DNA of 64,000 bases from Aromatoleum anaerobium (GCF_012910705.2 NZ_WTVG02000036.1:248001-312000), one strand, 5' to 3'; numbered from the stretch's first letter, positions 42,016 to 53,054 are shown. The notes: generated by a model from the letters alone, not told the origin. Numbers and translations are program-made.

Positions 42016-42387
42016 TCACCGCACGCCCGCCGTCTGTTGGGCGGACGCCGGGCCGCCATCCGCAGGGAAGCCTTCGACGAGCCGTTCCACGACCCATGCA
42101 GCCTCCGATTCATCGAGGAGGCCGCGAAACGGCGGCATCGGCGTGCCGGGCCGACCATGGACAATCGTCGCCACCAGCCCCTCCGGAGGCTTGCCGCGCA
42201 GCGCCGCCGGGGTGAGGGCCGGGCCGAGGCCGCCCTGCAAGGTCAGGCCGTGACACGATCCGCAGTCCTGGCGAACCATATGCACCAGCTCGCGCTGCCG
42301 CGTGTCGTCGGGCGCAGTGTTCTGGGCGTGAACCGGGAAAACCAGCGCCGGAAGGAAAGCCGCGATCAGGATGCTTCGACAGAACAC
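42016..42387 (-). CDS. nirC: NirC, small monohaem cytochrome c
   Basis: 123 residues from a GTG at 42385-42387 preceded by GAGGA with 7-base spacing; an earlier in-frame GTG at 42411 lacks one. A signal peptide (LIAAFLPALVFPVHAQ) and one CGSCHG motif define a periplasmic cytochrome of about 10 kDa. NirC is implicated in haem d1 formation and as an electron donor to NirS. It is the first gene of nirC-F-DL-G-H. Confidence 0.82.
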   Translation of the reverse strand: MFCRSILIAAFLPALVFPVHAQNTAPDDTRQRELVHMVRQDCGSCHGLTLQGGLGPALTPAALRGKPPEGLVATIVHGRPGTPMPPFRGLLDESEAAWVVERLVEGFPADGGPASAQQTAGVR

Positions 42388-42476
42388 GCTCGGGTCCTCG
42401 TCAGTCCGCACTGGAAAGATTGGCCATCACGGACGGGAGGCGGGACGCCGACCTGGATCCGCTCAGCTACGGCCCG

Positions 42477-42547
42477 AGTATCGTACCGACATAGCCCGGG
42501 CCTCCTTGATATCGGTTAATTTCCCGGACGGCAAGTAGGGATAAAGT
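42477..42547. promoter_or_regulatory. Bidirectional FNR/Dnr promoter between nirC and nirE
   Basis: The box TTGATATCGGTTAA (42506-42519) serves both directions. TAAAGT (42542-42547) lies 22 bp downstream towards nirE-nirS. GATACT on the minus strand (42477-42482) lies 23 bp away towards nirC-nirF. Both spacings fit class II FNR-type activation. The remaining sequence of the 238-bp gap shows no gene. Confidence 0.65.
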
Positions 42548-42625
42548 GGCGGCGCCCGAACCTCCTGTTCGCGCCATTCGAACCGCCGCGAAGCACAGAT
42601 TCGCGGCACACGCGGAGAGCCATTC

Positions 42626-43456
42626 ATGAGCAAGCATATCGGCGGCTTCGATCCTTCGGGAGACAGTCCCGATGCCCCTGCAGCAGGCAGACGGCCCGGC
42701 AAGGTGTACCTGGTCGGGGCGGGCCCCGGCGATGCAGAGCTTCTCACGCTGAAAGCGGCACGCCTGCTGTCGAAGGCGCAGGCGGTCGTCTATGATCACC
42801 TTGTCGGCGAGGGAATCCTCAACTTGGCCAATCCGGCGGCAAGGATGATCTATGCAGGCAAAGAGGCGGGATACCATTCATTGCCGCAGGACCGAATCAA
42901 CGGCCTCCTGGTCGATCTCGCCCGCAGCGGGCTGGAAGTCGTGCGGTTGAAAGGGGGCGATCCGTTCATGTTCGGCCGCGGCGGCGAAGAGATGGAAGAG
43001 CTGCTCGAATCCGGAATCGAATGCGAAGTCGTACCCGGGATCACCGCGGCATGCGGCGTATCCGCTTGTACGGGCATACCCCTGACGCATCGCGACCACG
43101 CCCGCTCGGTGATCTTCACGACCGGGCATCTCAAGGACGACACAGTCAATCTCGACTGGCCCGCGCTGGTCCGGCCGCACCAGACAGTCGTCATCTACAT
43201 GGGGCTTGGGGCGCTCGACATCATCTGCCGCCAGCTGGTGGTGCACGGGCTTCCGGGCGACACGCCGGCGGCGGTTGTCCATGCAGGCACCACAAACAGG
43301 CAAGTCACCGTGACCGACCGGCTCGACCAGCTCTCGGCGACCGTGAAACGGGCACAGCTCAAGTCTCCGGCGTTGATCGTGATCGGGTCGGTGGTGTCGC
43401 TGCATGCCCTGCTTGGGAATGGAACGTCAGTCGAAGAGCTCGCGCTGACGGGTTGA
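42626..43456 (+). CDS. nirE: NirE, uroporphyrinogen-III C-methyltransferase
   Basis: 276 residues. SUMT motifs are clear: KVYLVGAGPGDAELLTLKA, YDHLVGEGIL, RLKGGDPFMFGRGGEE, PGITAACGVSACTGIPLTHR and a final SPALIVIGSVV. It methylates uroporphyrinogen III twice with SAM to precorrin-2, the first committed step towards sirohaem and haem d1. It is a stand-alone SUMT, without CysG dehydrogenase/chelatase domains. Next to nirS, it is the denitrification-dedicated copy. Confidence 0.93.
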   Translation: MSKHIGGFDPSGDSPDAPAAGRRPGKVYLVGAGPGDAELLTLKAARLLSKAQAVVYDHLVGEGILNLANPAARMIYAGKEAGYHSLPQDRINGLLVDLARSGLEVVRLKGGDPFMFGRGGEEMEELLESGIECEVVPGITAACGVSACTGIPLTHRDHARSVIFTTGHLKDDTVNLDWPALVRPHQTVVIYMGLGALDIICRQLVVHGLPGDTPAAVVHAGTTNRQVTVTDRLDQLSATVKRAQLKSPALIVIGSVVSLHALLGNGTSVEELALTG

Positions 43457-43510
43457 GTTCCTCGACAACCAGTACCCGGCAGAGTCGTTGCGCCACCAGT
43501 TCATCCCTGA

Positions 43511-45256
<1,746 letters not shown>

Positions 45257-45291
45257 TTGCGCGGCAGCGGGCGCCACCGAGCGTGAAACAC

Positions 45292-45320
45292 AAACGGCCA
45301 GCTTCACGCTGGCCGTTTTT
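45292..45320 (+). terminator. Intrinsic terminator after nirE-nirS
   Basis: AAACGGCCAGC-TTCAC-GCTGGCCGTTT, an 11-bp stem followed by Ts, 36 bp after the nirS stop. Confidence 0.88.
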
Positions 45321-45336
45321 CAGCTCTCCGCGCCGA

Positions 45337-45579
45337 TCATTTGCGCAGGCGCCTGACGATGAACAGAATGATGATTGCGCCGACGACCGCGCCGATGAAA
45401 CCGGCGGGCTCCCCCGGCCGGTACAGGCCGAAGAACTGCCCGCCGTACGTCGCAAGCATCGCCCCCGCGACGCCAAGCAGCGTCGTCATGATGATCCCGA
45501 GGCCATCCTTGCCAGGATGCAGCAGGCGTGCAAGGAGTCCGACGATGAAGCCGATGATGATGGTCCCGATGATCGACAT
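45337..45579 (-). CDS. GlsB/YeaQ/YmgE-family small membrane protein
   Basis: 80 residues with three hydrophobic segments: IIGTIIIGFIVGLLARLL, GIIMTTLLGVAGAMLATYGG and FIGAVVGAIIILFIVRRL. This is the glycine-rich pattern of the transglycosylase-associated/YeaQ family, often stress-induced. ATG 45577-45579 begins MSIIGTIIIG. It is 19 bp downstream of the exonuclease gene on the same strand. Function unknown. Confidence 0.85.
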   Translation of the reverse strand: MSIIGTIIIGFIVGLLARLLHPGKDGLGIIMTTLLGVAGAMLATYGGQFFGLYRPGEPAGFIGAVVGAIIILFIVRRLRK

Positions 45580-45598
45580 TAGCGTATTTCCGTGATGT

Positions 45599-46387
45599 TC
45601 AGACTTCGGGCCAGGCGGCAAGGAACTGCTTCCAGTGCGGCGCGTCGATGCGCGCAAGCGCTTCGCGCACGACTGCGAGTTCGGCGGCGTGCGACGCCGC
45701 ATCGAGCTGACCGCGCATGCGCTGAAAACCCAGGTACACCAGGTAAGTGTTGACGACATCGGTTTCGCAGTAATCGCGGATTTCCGCGGCGCGCCCGTCC
45801 TGCCACGCGGACCACACCGCGGAACCGTCCATGCCGAGCTTGCCGGGAAAACCCATCAGCTTCGCCATCTCGTCGAGCGGTGCGTTCGCGCGCGGCTGGT
45901 ACAGCGCGAGCAGGTCCATCAGGTCGAGGTGCCGGCTGTGATAGCGGCCGATGTAATTGTTCCACTTGAAATCGCGCGAATCCTGGTAATCCCCTTCGCC
46001 CTGGTCCCAGTACCGCGGCGCCGACACGCCGTGTTTCAGGCCGCGGTAATGCAGCACCGGCAGATCGAAACCGCCGCCGTTCCACGACACGATCTGCGGC
46101 GTGAAGCGTTCGATGCCGTCGTAGAAGCGCTGGATGATCTCGCCTTCCGTGCACTCCGGTGCGGACAGCGAGAACACCCGGAACTGGGAGGCGTCCCGCA
46201 GCACGCACGAAATCGTCACGACGCGCTGCAGGTGATGCTGCAGGAAGTCGCTGCCATTGGCCGCGCGCCGCTGCTGGAAAGCAAACTCGGCGACTTCGTA
46301 GTCGTCGAGATCGTCGGGCAGATCGTTGAGCACGCGGATGCCTTCGACATCCGGGATGGTCTCGATATCGAAGACGAGGACCGGCAT
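45599..46387 (-). CDS. DnaQ-like 3'-5' exonuclease, PolB-exonuclease-related
   Basis: 262 residues. The three exonuclease motifs are visible: FDIETIPD near the start (Exo I), SWNGGGFDLPVL (Exo II) and YCETDVVNTYLVYL (Exo III). This is the family of stand-alone proteins related to the proofreading domain of B-family polymerases. The ATG overlaps the ydbL stop by one base, so it is read from the same message as the envelope genes. No obvious shared function. Confidence 0.9.
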   Translation of the reverse strand: MPVLVFDIETIPDVEGIRVLNDLPDDLDDYEVAEFAFQQRRAANGSDFLQHHLQRVVTISCVLRDASQFRVFSLSAPECTEGEIIQRFYDGIERFTPQIVSWNGGGFDLPVLHYRGLKHGVSAPRYWDQGEGDYQDSRDFKWNNYIGRYHSRHLDLMDLLALYQPRANAPLDEMAKLMGFPGKLGMDGSAVWSAWQDGRAAEIRDYCETDVVNTYLVYLGFQRMRGQLDAASHAAELAVVREALARIDAPHWKQFLAAWPEV

Positions 46388-46845
46388 CACTTGCGCACCC
46401 AGTTGCCATCGCGCTGGATCCACCAGCCCGGCTGGGCGCGGTCGATCCAGCGCCGCGCGAACGTGGCGCGCACATCCGCCTCCCATTCGGGATGACCATT
46501 GGCGCGCGCAATCTCGCGGTAGAGAGCCGCGCGATCGGCGTTTTCAGCGGCGACCAGTGCATTCGCCTGGCCCCGCTGCGCCAACGGGACGCCGGAGGCA
46601 TCGCGCAGGGCGACATTGCCGTCGGCCGCCAGCCCGACGGCGCCCGACGCATACAACGGCGCGAGCTTCGCATGACGCTGCTGCATCGACTGCTTGAGCG
46701 CCGCGATCGCCGGCGTGTCGATTTCGATGTTCCCCTGCGCGAGCACCAGTCCGGCAAAGCCGAGCAGCAACACGGCGATCCAGCCGCGAAATTTGGTCAT
46801 CGCATTCGTCATCGCATTCGTCATCGCATTCGTCATCGCATTCAT
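46387..46845 (-). CDS. ydbL: YdbL-like DUF1318 protein with repeated N-terminus
   Basis: 152 residues as read from ATG 46845. The N-terminus is MNAMTNAMTNAMTNAMTK, produced by a 12-bp tandem repeat, followed by a signal sequence (WIAVLLLGFAGLVLAQG). The mature part has the YdbL pattern: ALKQSMQQRHAKLAPLYASG and GYVAL-like VGLAADGNVALRDASG. In E. coli YdbL acts with YdbH and YnbE, which bridge the two membranes for phospholipid transport. It overlaps ynbE by four bases. Confidence 0.85.
   Translation of the reverse strand: MNAMTNAMTNAMTNAMTKFRGWIAVLLLGFAGLVLAQGNIEIDTPAIAALKQSMQQRHAKLAPLYASGAVGLAADGNVALRDASGVPLAQRGQANALVAAENADRAALYREIARANGHPEWEADVRATFARRWIDRAQPGWWIQRDGNWVRK
46801..46845. repeat. 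12-bp tandem repeat containing start codons (3 full copies plus a part)
   Basis: The unit CGCATTCGTCAT occurs at 46801-46812, 46813-46824 and 46825-46836 with a truncated fourth copy to 46845. On the minus strand each unit is an in-frame ATG-ACG-AAT-GCG, giving five possible ATG starts for ydbL. Copy number changes would keep the frame. Confidence 0.95.
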
Positions 46846-47033
46846 TTCGCCTCACCGTCCGGCTGCGGCCGGATCGTCGGCGTCTCGCCTTCGCCCAGCT
46901 GCCAGACGTCCTCGATGATGCGATCGGCGGCTTTTTCCGCGGCCGCAGCGGGAAAATAGATATTGATCGTCACGCAGGCGCTGGCGGTCGCCATCACGGC
47001 ACCGAGCACAGCGACTCTGGGGAATGCGGACAT
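46842..47033 (-). CDS. ynbE: YnbE-family lipoprotein
   Basis: 63 residues. Lipobox TASAC with Cys20, then VTINIYFPAAAAEKAADRII, the YnbE signature. In E. coli YnbE is an outer-membrane lipoprotein that completes a beta-strand bridge with YdbH. It lies 45 bp after ydbH and overlaps ydbL (ATGA). Confidence 0.9.
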   Translation of the reverse strand: MSAFPRVAVLGAVMATASACVTINIYFPAAAAEKAADRIIEDVWQLGEGETPTIRPQPDGEAK

Positions 47034-47078
47034 CCGGCCTCCTGTTCCTGCCCGCGGCGAAGCCGCGAATTCCGACTG

Positions 47079-49055
47079 CTACTGGATGACGAGAGGCGCG
47101 TTCGACGCGATCACCCGCTGCAGACGGTCGATCAGCTCGTTCCAATCGACGCGCCGATTGTAGCCGATGACATTCAACGCGGGGATGCCGCCGCCACGCA
47201 CGATGTAGTAGCCGTCACCGGGCGCGATGCGGTCATCCAGACCGTCCATGCGACATACGCCGTCGCGCAGGACACATGAGATGCCGATCTCGCGATAGCC
47301 GAATGTCTCGAACAGGCCGAGCAGCCCGCGCTGCAGCGCGGCCACCGCACCTGGCCCGCCGAGCGCGCTGATGTTCTGCACCGCACGCTGGCTGATCCGC
47401 CGCGGATAGTTTCCGGGGCTGCTGATGACACGCGCATCGAAGCGCACCGGCCGCCAGCGCGCAAGTTCCAGCCCGAGCACGTCGGCATCGACAAAGCCGG
47501 ACACGCTGCCGAACGAGAAGGCTTCGGTCAGTTGCGCGAGGTCGAGGTGGCGCGCCTGGACGTCGGCGTAGAGATGCGACGCGACGCCGAACGGTTCGAA
47601 CAGTTGCAGCCGCGTCGCCTGCAGGTAGCCGTCGAACACCGAAATCACCAGAGCGCCGTCGAGCGAGACTTCACCGGGCGCGACGCGCAGCCCCGGCAAC
47701 GACGCGGTCAGCACGCCGGACATCGCAGGCAGGCCGACCGCCTCGGCGAGCAGCGCCATCGATATCGGCTCGACGACCGCGGCGCCGCTGCCATGCCAGC
47801 CCGCCGCATCGCGCGCGAGCGCCAGCCGCTCGAGCACCAGCGCTCCGTCGAGCACCGGGATCGCGACGTGGTCGACGTCGACGCCTTGCCCGTCGAGCCG
47901 TGCGACAAGTTCGAAGGCACCCAGCGCGAGCTTCTGCCAGCGGCCGCCGCCGACCGCCAGTCGCGCTTCGGTGCGAGCCTTGGCGCGCCAGGGCATCACG
48001 CCGGTCAGCGGACCGAAACTCAGTTCCTTGTTACTCAGGCTGAAGCCGGCCTCGTCGAATGCAAGGTCCACCGCGGTCGGCACCCCCTCTTCGAGTGTCG
48101 CCGCGGCGCTAACGTGACCCGAGAACCGTAGCTGGTCCGTTACGGCCGGCGCAAACGCCGGTGCGAGATAGCGCGGACCGACCACCGCGAGATCGGCGTC
48201 GGCGACCGAAAACGCCAGGCTTCTCACCACCAGGGGTTGCAGACCAATTTCGGCGTTCGCGGCGATCGTGCGCACGCCTTCGAGTTCGAGCCGCGCGCGC
48301 GCCACCGTGAGCACCTCCGCTTCGAGCCGCCCCGCCGCCTCGACAGCCGGACCGGCCACGAGGTACAGCGGATGCAGATATGCCTCGCCTGCGTTCCACG
48401 CCACGCGCCCCTGCCAATCCCATCCGGTGGGCCCGCGCCGCGCCCCCAGATCGATATCCAGGCCCAGTCCTTCCGCCGCCCGCAGCCCATCCGCCTGCGT
48501 AAATCCGCCGCCTTCGAGCTTGCCCGACACACGGATGCGGGCGCCGTCGCGCGTCGGGGAATATTCGATGCGACCGACGAGCCGCCCCGCCGCATTCCAG
48601 CTTGCCAGATCGAGAAGCTCCCCCAGCCGCGCGACGGCAAACCCTGCAAGCGATGCGACGATTCGGCCATCCGGGCGCATCACGATGTTGATCGCTTCGC
48701 GGCCGGGCATGCGGAGATTGAGTTCGCCGCTCTTGTTCCGCGTGTCGAAGTGCAGGTCGATGGTCGCACGCTCGAACAGGCCCGGCACGGTCAACATGCC
48801 TCTCCGGCAGCGGACCACGGCACGTTCGAAGCGAAAGGCGGGGCAACGGATCGTGACGTTCTGCCAGTCGCGCTTGCCGATCGCGAAGCGTTCGATTGCC
48901 AGTTCGGCCGCCTCGCCTTCGTCACCGAGACGGACGCGCAGGCCATCGATGACGAAAACAGGATGCGTGAGGCGGCCCAGGTCGAGTTGCAGGGCCCGCG
49001 CTCCGGCAAACCCTGACCACGCCAGGATCAAAAGAAGAAAAGCCAGCCGCGCCAT
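47079..49055 (-). CDS. ydbH: YdbH-like AsmA/TamB-related lipid-transport protein
   Basis: 658 residues from ATG 49053-49055. One N-terminal membrane anchor (ARLAFLLLILAWSGFAGA) is followed by a long beta-rich periplasmic region and, near the C-terminus, the conserved block VDADVLGLELARWRPVRFDA and QRAVQNISALGG. YdbH belongs with TamB and YhdP as bridges carrying phospholipid between inner and outer membrane. The ydbH-ynbE-ydbL operon order supports the call; the protein is shorter than E. coli YdbH (about 880). Confidence 0.85.
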   Translation of the reverse strand: MARLAFLLLILAWSGFAGARALQLDLGRLTHPVFVIDGLRVRLGDEGEAAELAIERFAIGKRDWQNVTIRCPAFRFERAVVRCRRGMLTVPGLFERATIDLHFDTRNKSGELNLRMPGREAINIVMRPDGRIVASLAGFAVARLGELLDLASWNAAGRLVGRIEYSPTRDGARIRVSGKLEGGGFTQADGLRAAEGLGLDIDLGARRGPTGWDWQGRVAWNAGEAYLHPLYLVAGPAVEAAGRLEAEVLTVARARLELEGVRTIAANAEIGLQPLVVRSLAFSVADADLAVVGPRYLAPAFAPAVTDQLRFSGHVSAAATLEEGVPTAVDLAFDEAGFSLSNKELSFGPLTGVMPWRAKARTEARLAVGGGRWQKLALGAFELVARLDGQGVDVDHVAIPVLDGALVLERLALARDAAGWHGSGAAVVEPISMALLAEAVGLPAMSGVLTASLPGLRVAPGEVSLDGALVISVFDGYLQATRLQLFEPFGVASHLYADVQARHLDLAQLTEAFSFGSVSGFVDADVLGLELARWRPVRFDARVISSPGNYPRRISQRAVQNISALGGPGAVAALQRGLLGLFETFGYREIGISCVLRDGVCRMDGLDDRIAPGDGYYIVRGGGIPALNVIGYNRRVDWNELIDRLQRVIASNAPLVIQ

Positions 49056-49074
49056 GCCCCGGCCGGAACGGAGT

Positions 49075-49965
49075 TCAGCCCGGAAACACGCCGGTCGACA
49101 GGTACCGGTCGCCACGATCACAGATGATGGACACGATCACCGCATTTTCCAATTCGGCAGCAATGCGGACCGCGACGTGCATCGCGCCACCAGAGGAGAT
49201 CCCGGCAAAAATACCTTCCTCGCGCGCCAGACGCCGCGTCATTTCCTCGGCATCGGCCTGGCTCACGTTTTCGAGCGCATCGACCCGCGGTTTTTCGTAG
49301 ATTTTCGGCAGATAGGCCTCGGGCCACTTGCGGATGCCCGGGATCTGCGAGCCCTCGTCGGGCTGGCAGCCGATGATCCGGACCGCCGGATTCCTTTCCT
49401 TCAGAAAGCGGGAGCAGCCCATGATCGTCCCGGTCGTGCCCATGCTGCTGACGAAATGCGTGATCCGGCCGCCCGTCTGCTCCCAGATTTCGGGACCGGT
49501 CGCTTCGTAATGAGAGAGCGGATTGTCGGGATTCGCGAACTGGTCGAGAATGATCCCCCTGCCTTCGTCGCGCATCCGCTCGGCGACGTCCCGGGCCATT
49601 TCCATGCCGCCGTCGCGTGGTGTCAGCACGAGCTCGGCGCCGAACGCCCGCATTGTCTGACGCCGCTCGACGCTCTGGTTTTCCGGCATCACGAGAATCA
49701 TCCGGTAGCCGCGCATCGCTGCCGCCATCGCCAGCGCGATCCCGGTGTTGCCACTGGTCGCCTCGATCAGCGTGTCGCCGGGGCGAATGTCGCCGCGCGC
49801 TTCCGCATGCACGATCATCGACAGCGCCGGCCGGTCCTTTACCGACCCGGCGGGGTTGTTGCCTTCGAGCTTCGCCAGAATGACGTTGTTGCGGCCCGCG
49901 CCGATGCGCTTGAGGCGCACCAGCGGCGTGTGGCCCACATAGTCTTCAAGCGTTTTGTAGTCCAT
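49075..49965 (-). CDS. cysM: Cysteine synthase B
   Basis: 296 residues. PLP lysine in NNPAGSVKDRPA, phosphate loop TSGNTGIA, and the MPENQSVERRQTMRAFGAEL block that favours CysM over CysK. It makes cysteine from O-acetylserine and sulfide or thiosulfate. It precedes ydbH by 19 bp and follows ugd by 111 bp. Confidence 0.95.
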   Translation of the reverse strand: MDYKTLEDYVGHTPLVRLKRIGAGRNNVILAKLEGNNPAGSVKDRPALSMIVHAEARGDIRPGDTLIEATSGNTGIALAMAAAMRGYRMILVMPENQSVERRQTMRAFGAELVLTPRDGGMEMARDVAERMRDEGRGIILDQFANPDNPLSHYEATGPEIWEQTGGRITHFVSSMGTTGTIMGCSRFLKERNPAVRIIGCQPDEGSQIPGIRKWPEAYLPKIYEKPRVDALENVSQADAEEMTRRLAREEGIFAGISSGGAMHVAVRIAAELENAVIVSIICDRGDRYLSTGVFPG

Positions 49966-50076
49966 ATCCCTGTGGTCCGGTCTGATTTCGATGGGCCGAT
50001 AGTAAGCGTGGAGCCCGTCCGCGCAAACCCGCGGGGCGGCATAAGCTTATATCGGCAATCGTTCTGGAACGGGGAC

Positions 50077-51399
50077 TTAGCGCCGTCCGATGCCGTAGTA
50101 TTCGAGGCCGACCCGTGCCATGACCGACGGCTCGTACATGTTGCGCCCGTCGAAGACCACCGCGTGCCGCAGCATCTGCTTGATCCGGATGAAATCGGGG
50201 CTGCGGAACTCCTTCCATTCGGTGACGATGATCAGCGCATCAGCACCTTCGAGGACCTCCATCGGCCGCTCGGCATACGCCAGCCGCGGTTCGTCGCCGA
50301 AGATGCGCCGCGCCTCGTCCATCGCGACCGGATCGTAGGCAACGACCGTAGCGCCACGGCGCAGCAACTCGGCGACGATTATCCGGCTCGGGGCGTCCCG
50401 CATGTCATCGGTGTTGGGCTTGAAGGCGAGTCCCCACAGTCCGAAATGGCGACCTGACAGGTCCTCGCCGAACCGGGCGACGACCTTGTCGACGAGACGC
50501 AGCTTCTGCGCCTCGTTGGCCGCCTCGACGGCGTTCAGGATCAGCAGATCATGTCCGCGCTCGTTGCCGGTGTTGATCAGCGCCTTCACATCCTTCGGGA
50601 AGCACGAACCGCCGTAGCCGCATCCGGCGTAGAGAAAGTGCCAGCCAATGCGCGGGTCCGAGCCGATGCCCTGGCGCACCAGTTCAATGTCCGCACCGAG
50701 CGTCTCGGCGAGATTCGCCAGTTCGTTCATGAAGCTGATGCGGGTCGCAAGCATCGCGTTGGCGGCATATTTCGTCAACTCGGCGCTCCTGACATCCATC
50801 ACCAGCATCTTTTCGCGATTGCGCTGAAACGGGCCGTACAGTTCGCGCATCAGATCGATCGCGCGCTCGTCGCCCGCACCGACGATGATCCGGTCCGGGC
50901 GCATGAAGTCATCGACCGCCGCGCCTTCCTTCAGGAACTCCGGGTTCGACACGACACTGAACGGGAAACCGGCTTCGCGCGCCGCCAATTCCGCGACGAT
51001 CGCCTCGCGAACGCGGTCACCTGTACCGACCGGGACCGTCGACTTGTTGACGACGACGCGATAGTCGTCCATGTGCTTGCCGATGTTTCGCGCCGCCGCA
51101 AGCACGTACTTCAGATCCGCCGACCCATCCTCGTCCGGCGGCGTCCCGACCGCGATGAACTGCACCGTTCCGTGGCGCGCCGCATATTCGGCGTCGGTGG
51201 TAAAAAACAGCCGTCCGGCATCGACATTGCGGCGCACGATCTCCAGCAGCCCCGGTTCGTGGATCGGGATTCCGCCGTCCTCGAGTATGCGGATCTTGGC
51301 CGGATCTACATCCAGACACAGCACATCGTTGCCGACGTCCGCGAGGCAGGCGCCACTGACGAGTCCGACATACCCGGTACCCACGACGGTGATTTTCAT
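50077..51399 (-). CDS. ugd: UDP-glucose 6-dehydrogenase
   Basis: 440 residues. N-terminal Rossmann motif [20 protein letters not shown], the [12 protein letters not shown] segment, catalytic cysteine in [16 protein letters not shown] and a C-terminal NAD/substrate domain. It oxidises UDP-glucose to UDP-glucuronate for surface polysaccharide or lipid A modification. No glycosyltransferase neighbours are present. It is 75 bp after lapB on the same strand. Confidence 0.95.
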   Translation of the reverse strand: MKITVVGTGYVGLVSGACLADVGNDVLCLDVDPAKIRILEDGGIPIHEPGLLEIVRRNVDAGRLFFTTDAEYAARHGTVQFIAVGTPPDEDGSADLKYVLAAARNIGKHMDDYRVVVNKSTVPVGTGDRVREAIVAELAAREAGFPFSVVSNPEFLKEGAAVDDFMRPDRIIVGAGDERAIDLMRELYGPFQRNREKMLVMDVRSAELTKYAANAMLATRISFMNELANLAETLGADIELVRQGIGSDPRIGWHFLYAGCGYGGSCFPKDVKALINTGNERGHDLLILNAVEAANEAQKLRLVDKVVARFGEDLSGRHFGLWGLAFKPNTDDMRDAPSRIIVAELLRRGATVVAYDPVAMDEARRIFGDEPRLAYAERPMEVLEGADALIIVTEWKEFRSPDFIRIKQMLRHAVVFDGRNMYEPSVMARVGLEYYGIGRR

Positions 51400-51474
51400 G
51401 AATCGTCCTCAATCGGAAGAAACAACAAACCGGCGGGCGATCCGCGCGCGACCGGCGACACATGTCATCGGCGC

Positions 51475-52650
51475 TTACGGCGCGAGATCGTATTCTTCCG
51501 TGCGGCGCGGAGGATACGTTTCCCAGCCGCCGCACGCCGGGCAACGCCACTGGAACTGGCGCGCCTTGAACCCGCATTCGGCGCAACGATAACGCGCGAC
51601 CCGGCGGGTGTGGCCATGGATTAACTGTTTTACAAGTTCGATGTCGCTGCGCTGCTCGGCCGGGGCATTCAGCAATGCGGCTTCGAGCAACTTGTCGAGC
51701 CCGAGCAGGGTCGGATTGCGGCGCAGCTCTTCCCTGACGAGGTCATAGGCCGCGCGCGACCCCTCCTTTTCGAGCTCCCAGTGGAACACCTCGTCGAGGA
51801 GATCGAGCGAGGAATGACGCTCGAGCCACGAGCGCAGCAACGTCTGCCCCTGCTCGACCCGGTCGAGCCGCCGGTGGGCGTCCATGATGCGTTCGGCGAC
51901 CAGCGCCAGGTAGACCGGGTCCTGGCTCTCGACGCGCTTCCACACTTCGATGGCCTCGTCGTAGCGCTTCTCCGCCACCATCAGATCGCCGAGGACGATA
52001 CTCGCGCGGACACACCGCCGGTTGATCGCGAACGCCTGGTCGAGATGGCGCCGCGCTTCGTCGTTCCGCGAGCTTGCAAGGGCGAGGGTCGCCAGCTCGC
52101 AATAAAAATTCGCGACCTCCTTGCGCCACAGGACGCTCTCGTGATCCGGCAAGGCCTTTGCCGCCTCGATCGCCTTTGCCCAGTCCTTTTCCTGCTGGTA
52201 GATCTCGAGCAGAAAACGCACCGCAGTGTCATTGAGGCGAGTGTCCCGAAGCTTCAGGAACACCGCCTCGGCGCGGTCCAGCAACCCGGCCTTCAGATGA
52301 TCCTGGCCTAACTCGGCGAGCGCCTGAAGGCGTTGCTCATCGGAGAGGTCCTCACGGTCGACGAGGCTCTGGTGCATGCGAATGGCGCGATCAGTCTCGC
52401 CGCGGCGTCGAAACAGGCTTCCCAGCGCGAAATGCAGCTCGATCGTTTGCGGATCGATCTTCACCGCTTCGATGAATGCATCGATCGCCTTGTCCTGCTG
52501 TTCATTGAGCAGAAAGTTCAGGCCCGACAGGTACGAACGCGGCAGCGCGCGCGATTCATGCACCACCTGACGTATGTCGATGCGGGCTGCCAGCCAGCCC
52601 AGCGCAAAAAAAAGCGGTAGCGCCAGAAACCACCAGAATTCGATTTCCAT
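51475..52650 (-). CDS. lapB: LapB, lipopolysaccharide assembly TPR protein
   Basis: 391 residues. N-terminal membrane helix (FWWFLALPLFFALGWLAARI), many TPR motifs (for example AIDAFIEAVKIDPQTIELHF) and a C-terminal rubredoxin-like zinc knot with CAEC and CPAC. LapB (YciM) recruits LpxC to FtsH and so limits lipid A synthesis. It is 3 bp after lapA. Confidence 0.94.
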   Translation of the reverse strand: MEIEFWWFLALPLFFALGWLAARIDIRQVVHESRALPRSYLSGLNFLLNEQQDKAIDAFIEAVKIDPQTIELHFALGSLFRRRGETDRAIRMHQSLVDREDLSDEQRLQALAELGQDHLKAGLLDRAEAVFLKLRDTRLNDTAVRFLLEIYQQEKDWAKAIEAAKALPDHESVLWRKEVANFYCELATLALASSRNDEARRHLDQAFAINRRCVRASIVLGDLMVAEKRYDEAIEVWKRVESQDPVYLALVAERIMDAHRRLDRVEQGQTLLRSWLERHSSLDLLDEVFHWELEKEGSRAAYDLVREELRRNPTLLGLDKLLEAALLNAPAEQRSDIELVKQLIHGHTRRVARYRCAECGFKARQFQWRCPACGGWETYPPRRTEEYDLAP

Positions 52651-52653
52651 CGC

Positions 52654-52962
52654 TCAAAAAGTCTCGGGCGCCTGCACTTCGGCGGCGCTCGGAACCGGGG
52701 TGGCCGGACGATCGCGCGTGGCGCGATCGAGCTGGCGCCGCAAACGGCCGATCTCGCGGCGCTGACGCAGCAGCGAGCCGAAAGTCGCGGTCACGCCGAG
52801 CAGGGCACCCGCGGTGAATGCGACGAGAATGACGAACACCAGCGGCGTTTGCCAGCTGCTGCCGAAAAAGAAATGCAGGCTCACGAGGTGGTCGTTCTTG
52901 ACTGCGAAACCGAACAGCAGGAAGAACAGCAGGAGCCGGATGATCCACATTACGACGCGCAT
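52654..52962 (-). CDS. lapA: LapA-domain membrane protein
   Basis: 102 residues with two hydrophobic helices (IIRLLLFFLLFGFAVKN; TPLVFVILVAFTAGALLGV) and a basic coiled C-terminus. The ATG at 52960-52962 gives MRVVMWIIRL; an earlier in-frame start would lie within the ihfB terminator. LapA (YciS) accompanies LapB. Confidence 0.9.
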   Translation of the reverse strand: MRVVMWIIRLLLFFLLFGFAVKNDHLVSLHFFFGSSWQTPLVFVILVAFTAGALLGVTATFGSLLRQRREIGRLRRQLDRATRDRPATPVPSAAEVQAPETF

Positions 52963-52989
52963 GGGATGAATTATCTCCGAGCGAAGGGC

Positions 52990-53017
52990 AAAAAAGAAGG
53001 CGGCTCGCGCCGCCTTC
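52990..53017 (-). terminator. Terminator after ihfB
   Basis: Minus-strand GAAGGCGGC-GCGA-GCCGCCTTC followed by TTTTTT, a 9-bp GC-rich stem 38 bp after the ihfB stop. lapA starts 28 bp further on and needs read-through or its own promoter. Confidence 0.85.
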
Positions 53018-53054
53018 CCGGACATTCATGATGCAGACCCGATCGCCGCGCAGC

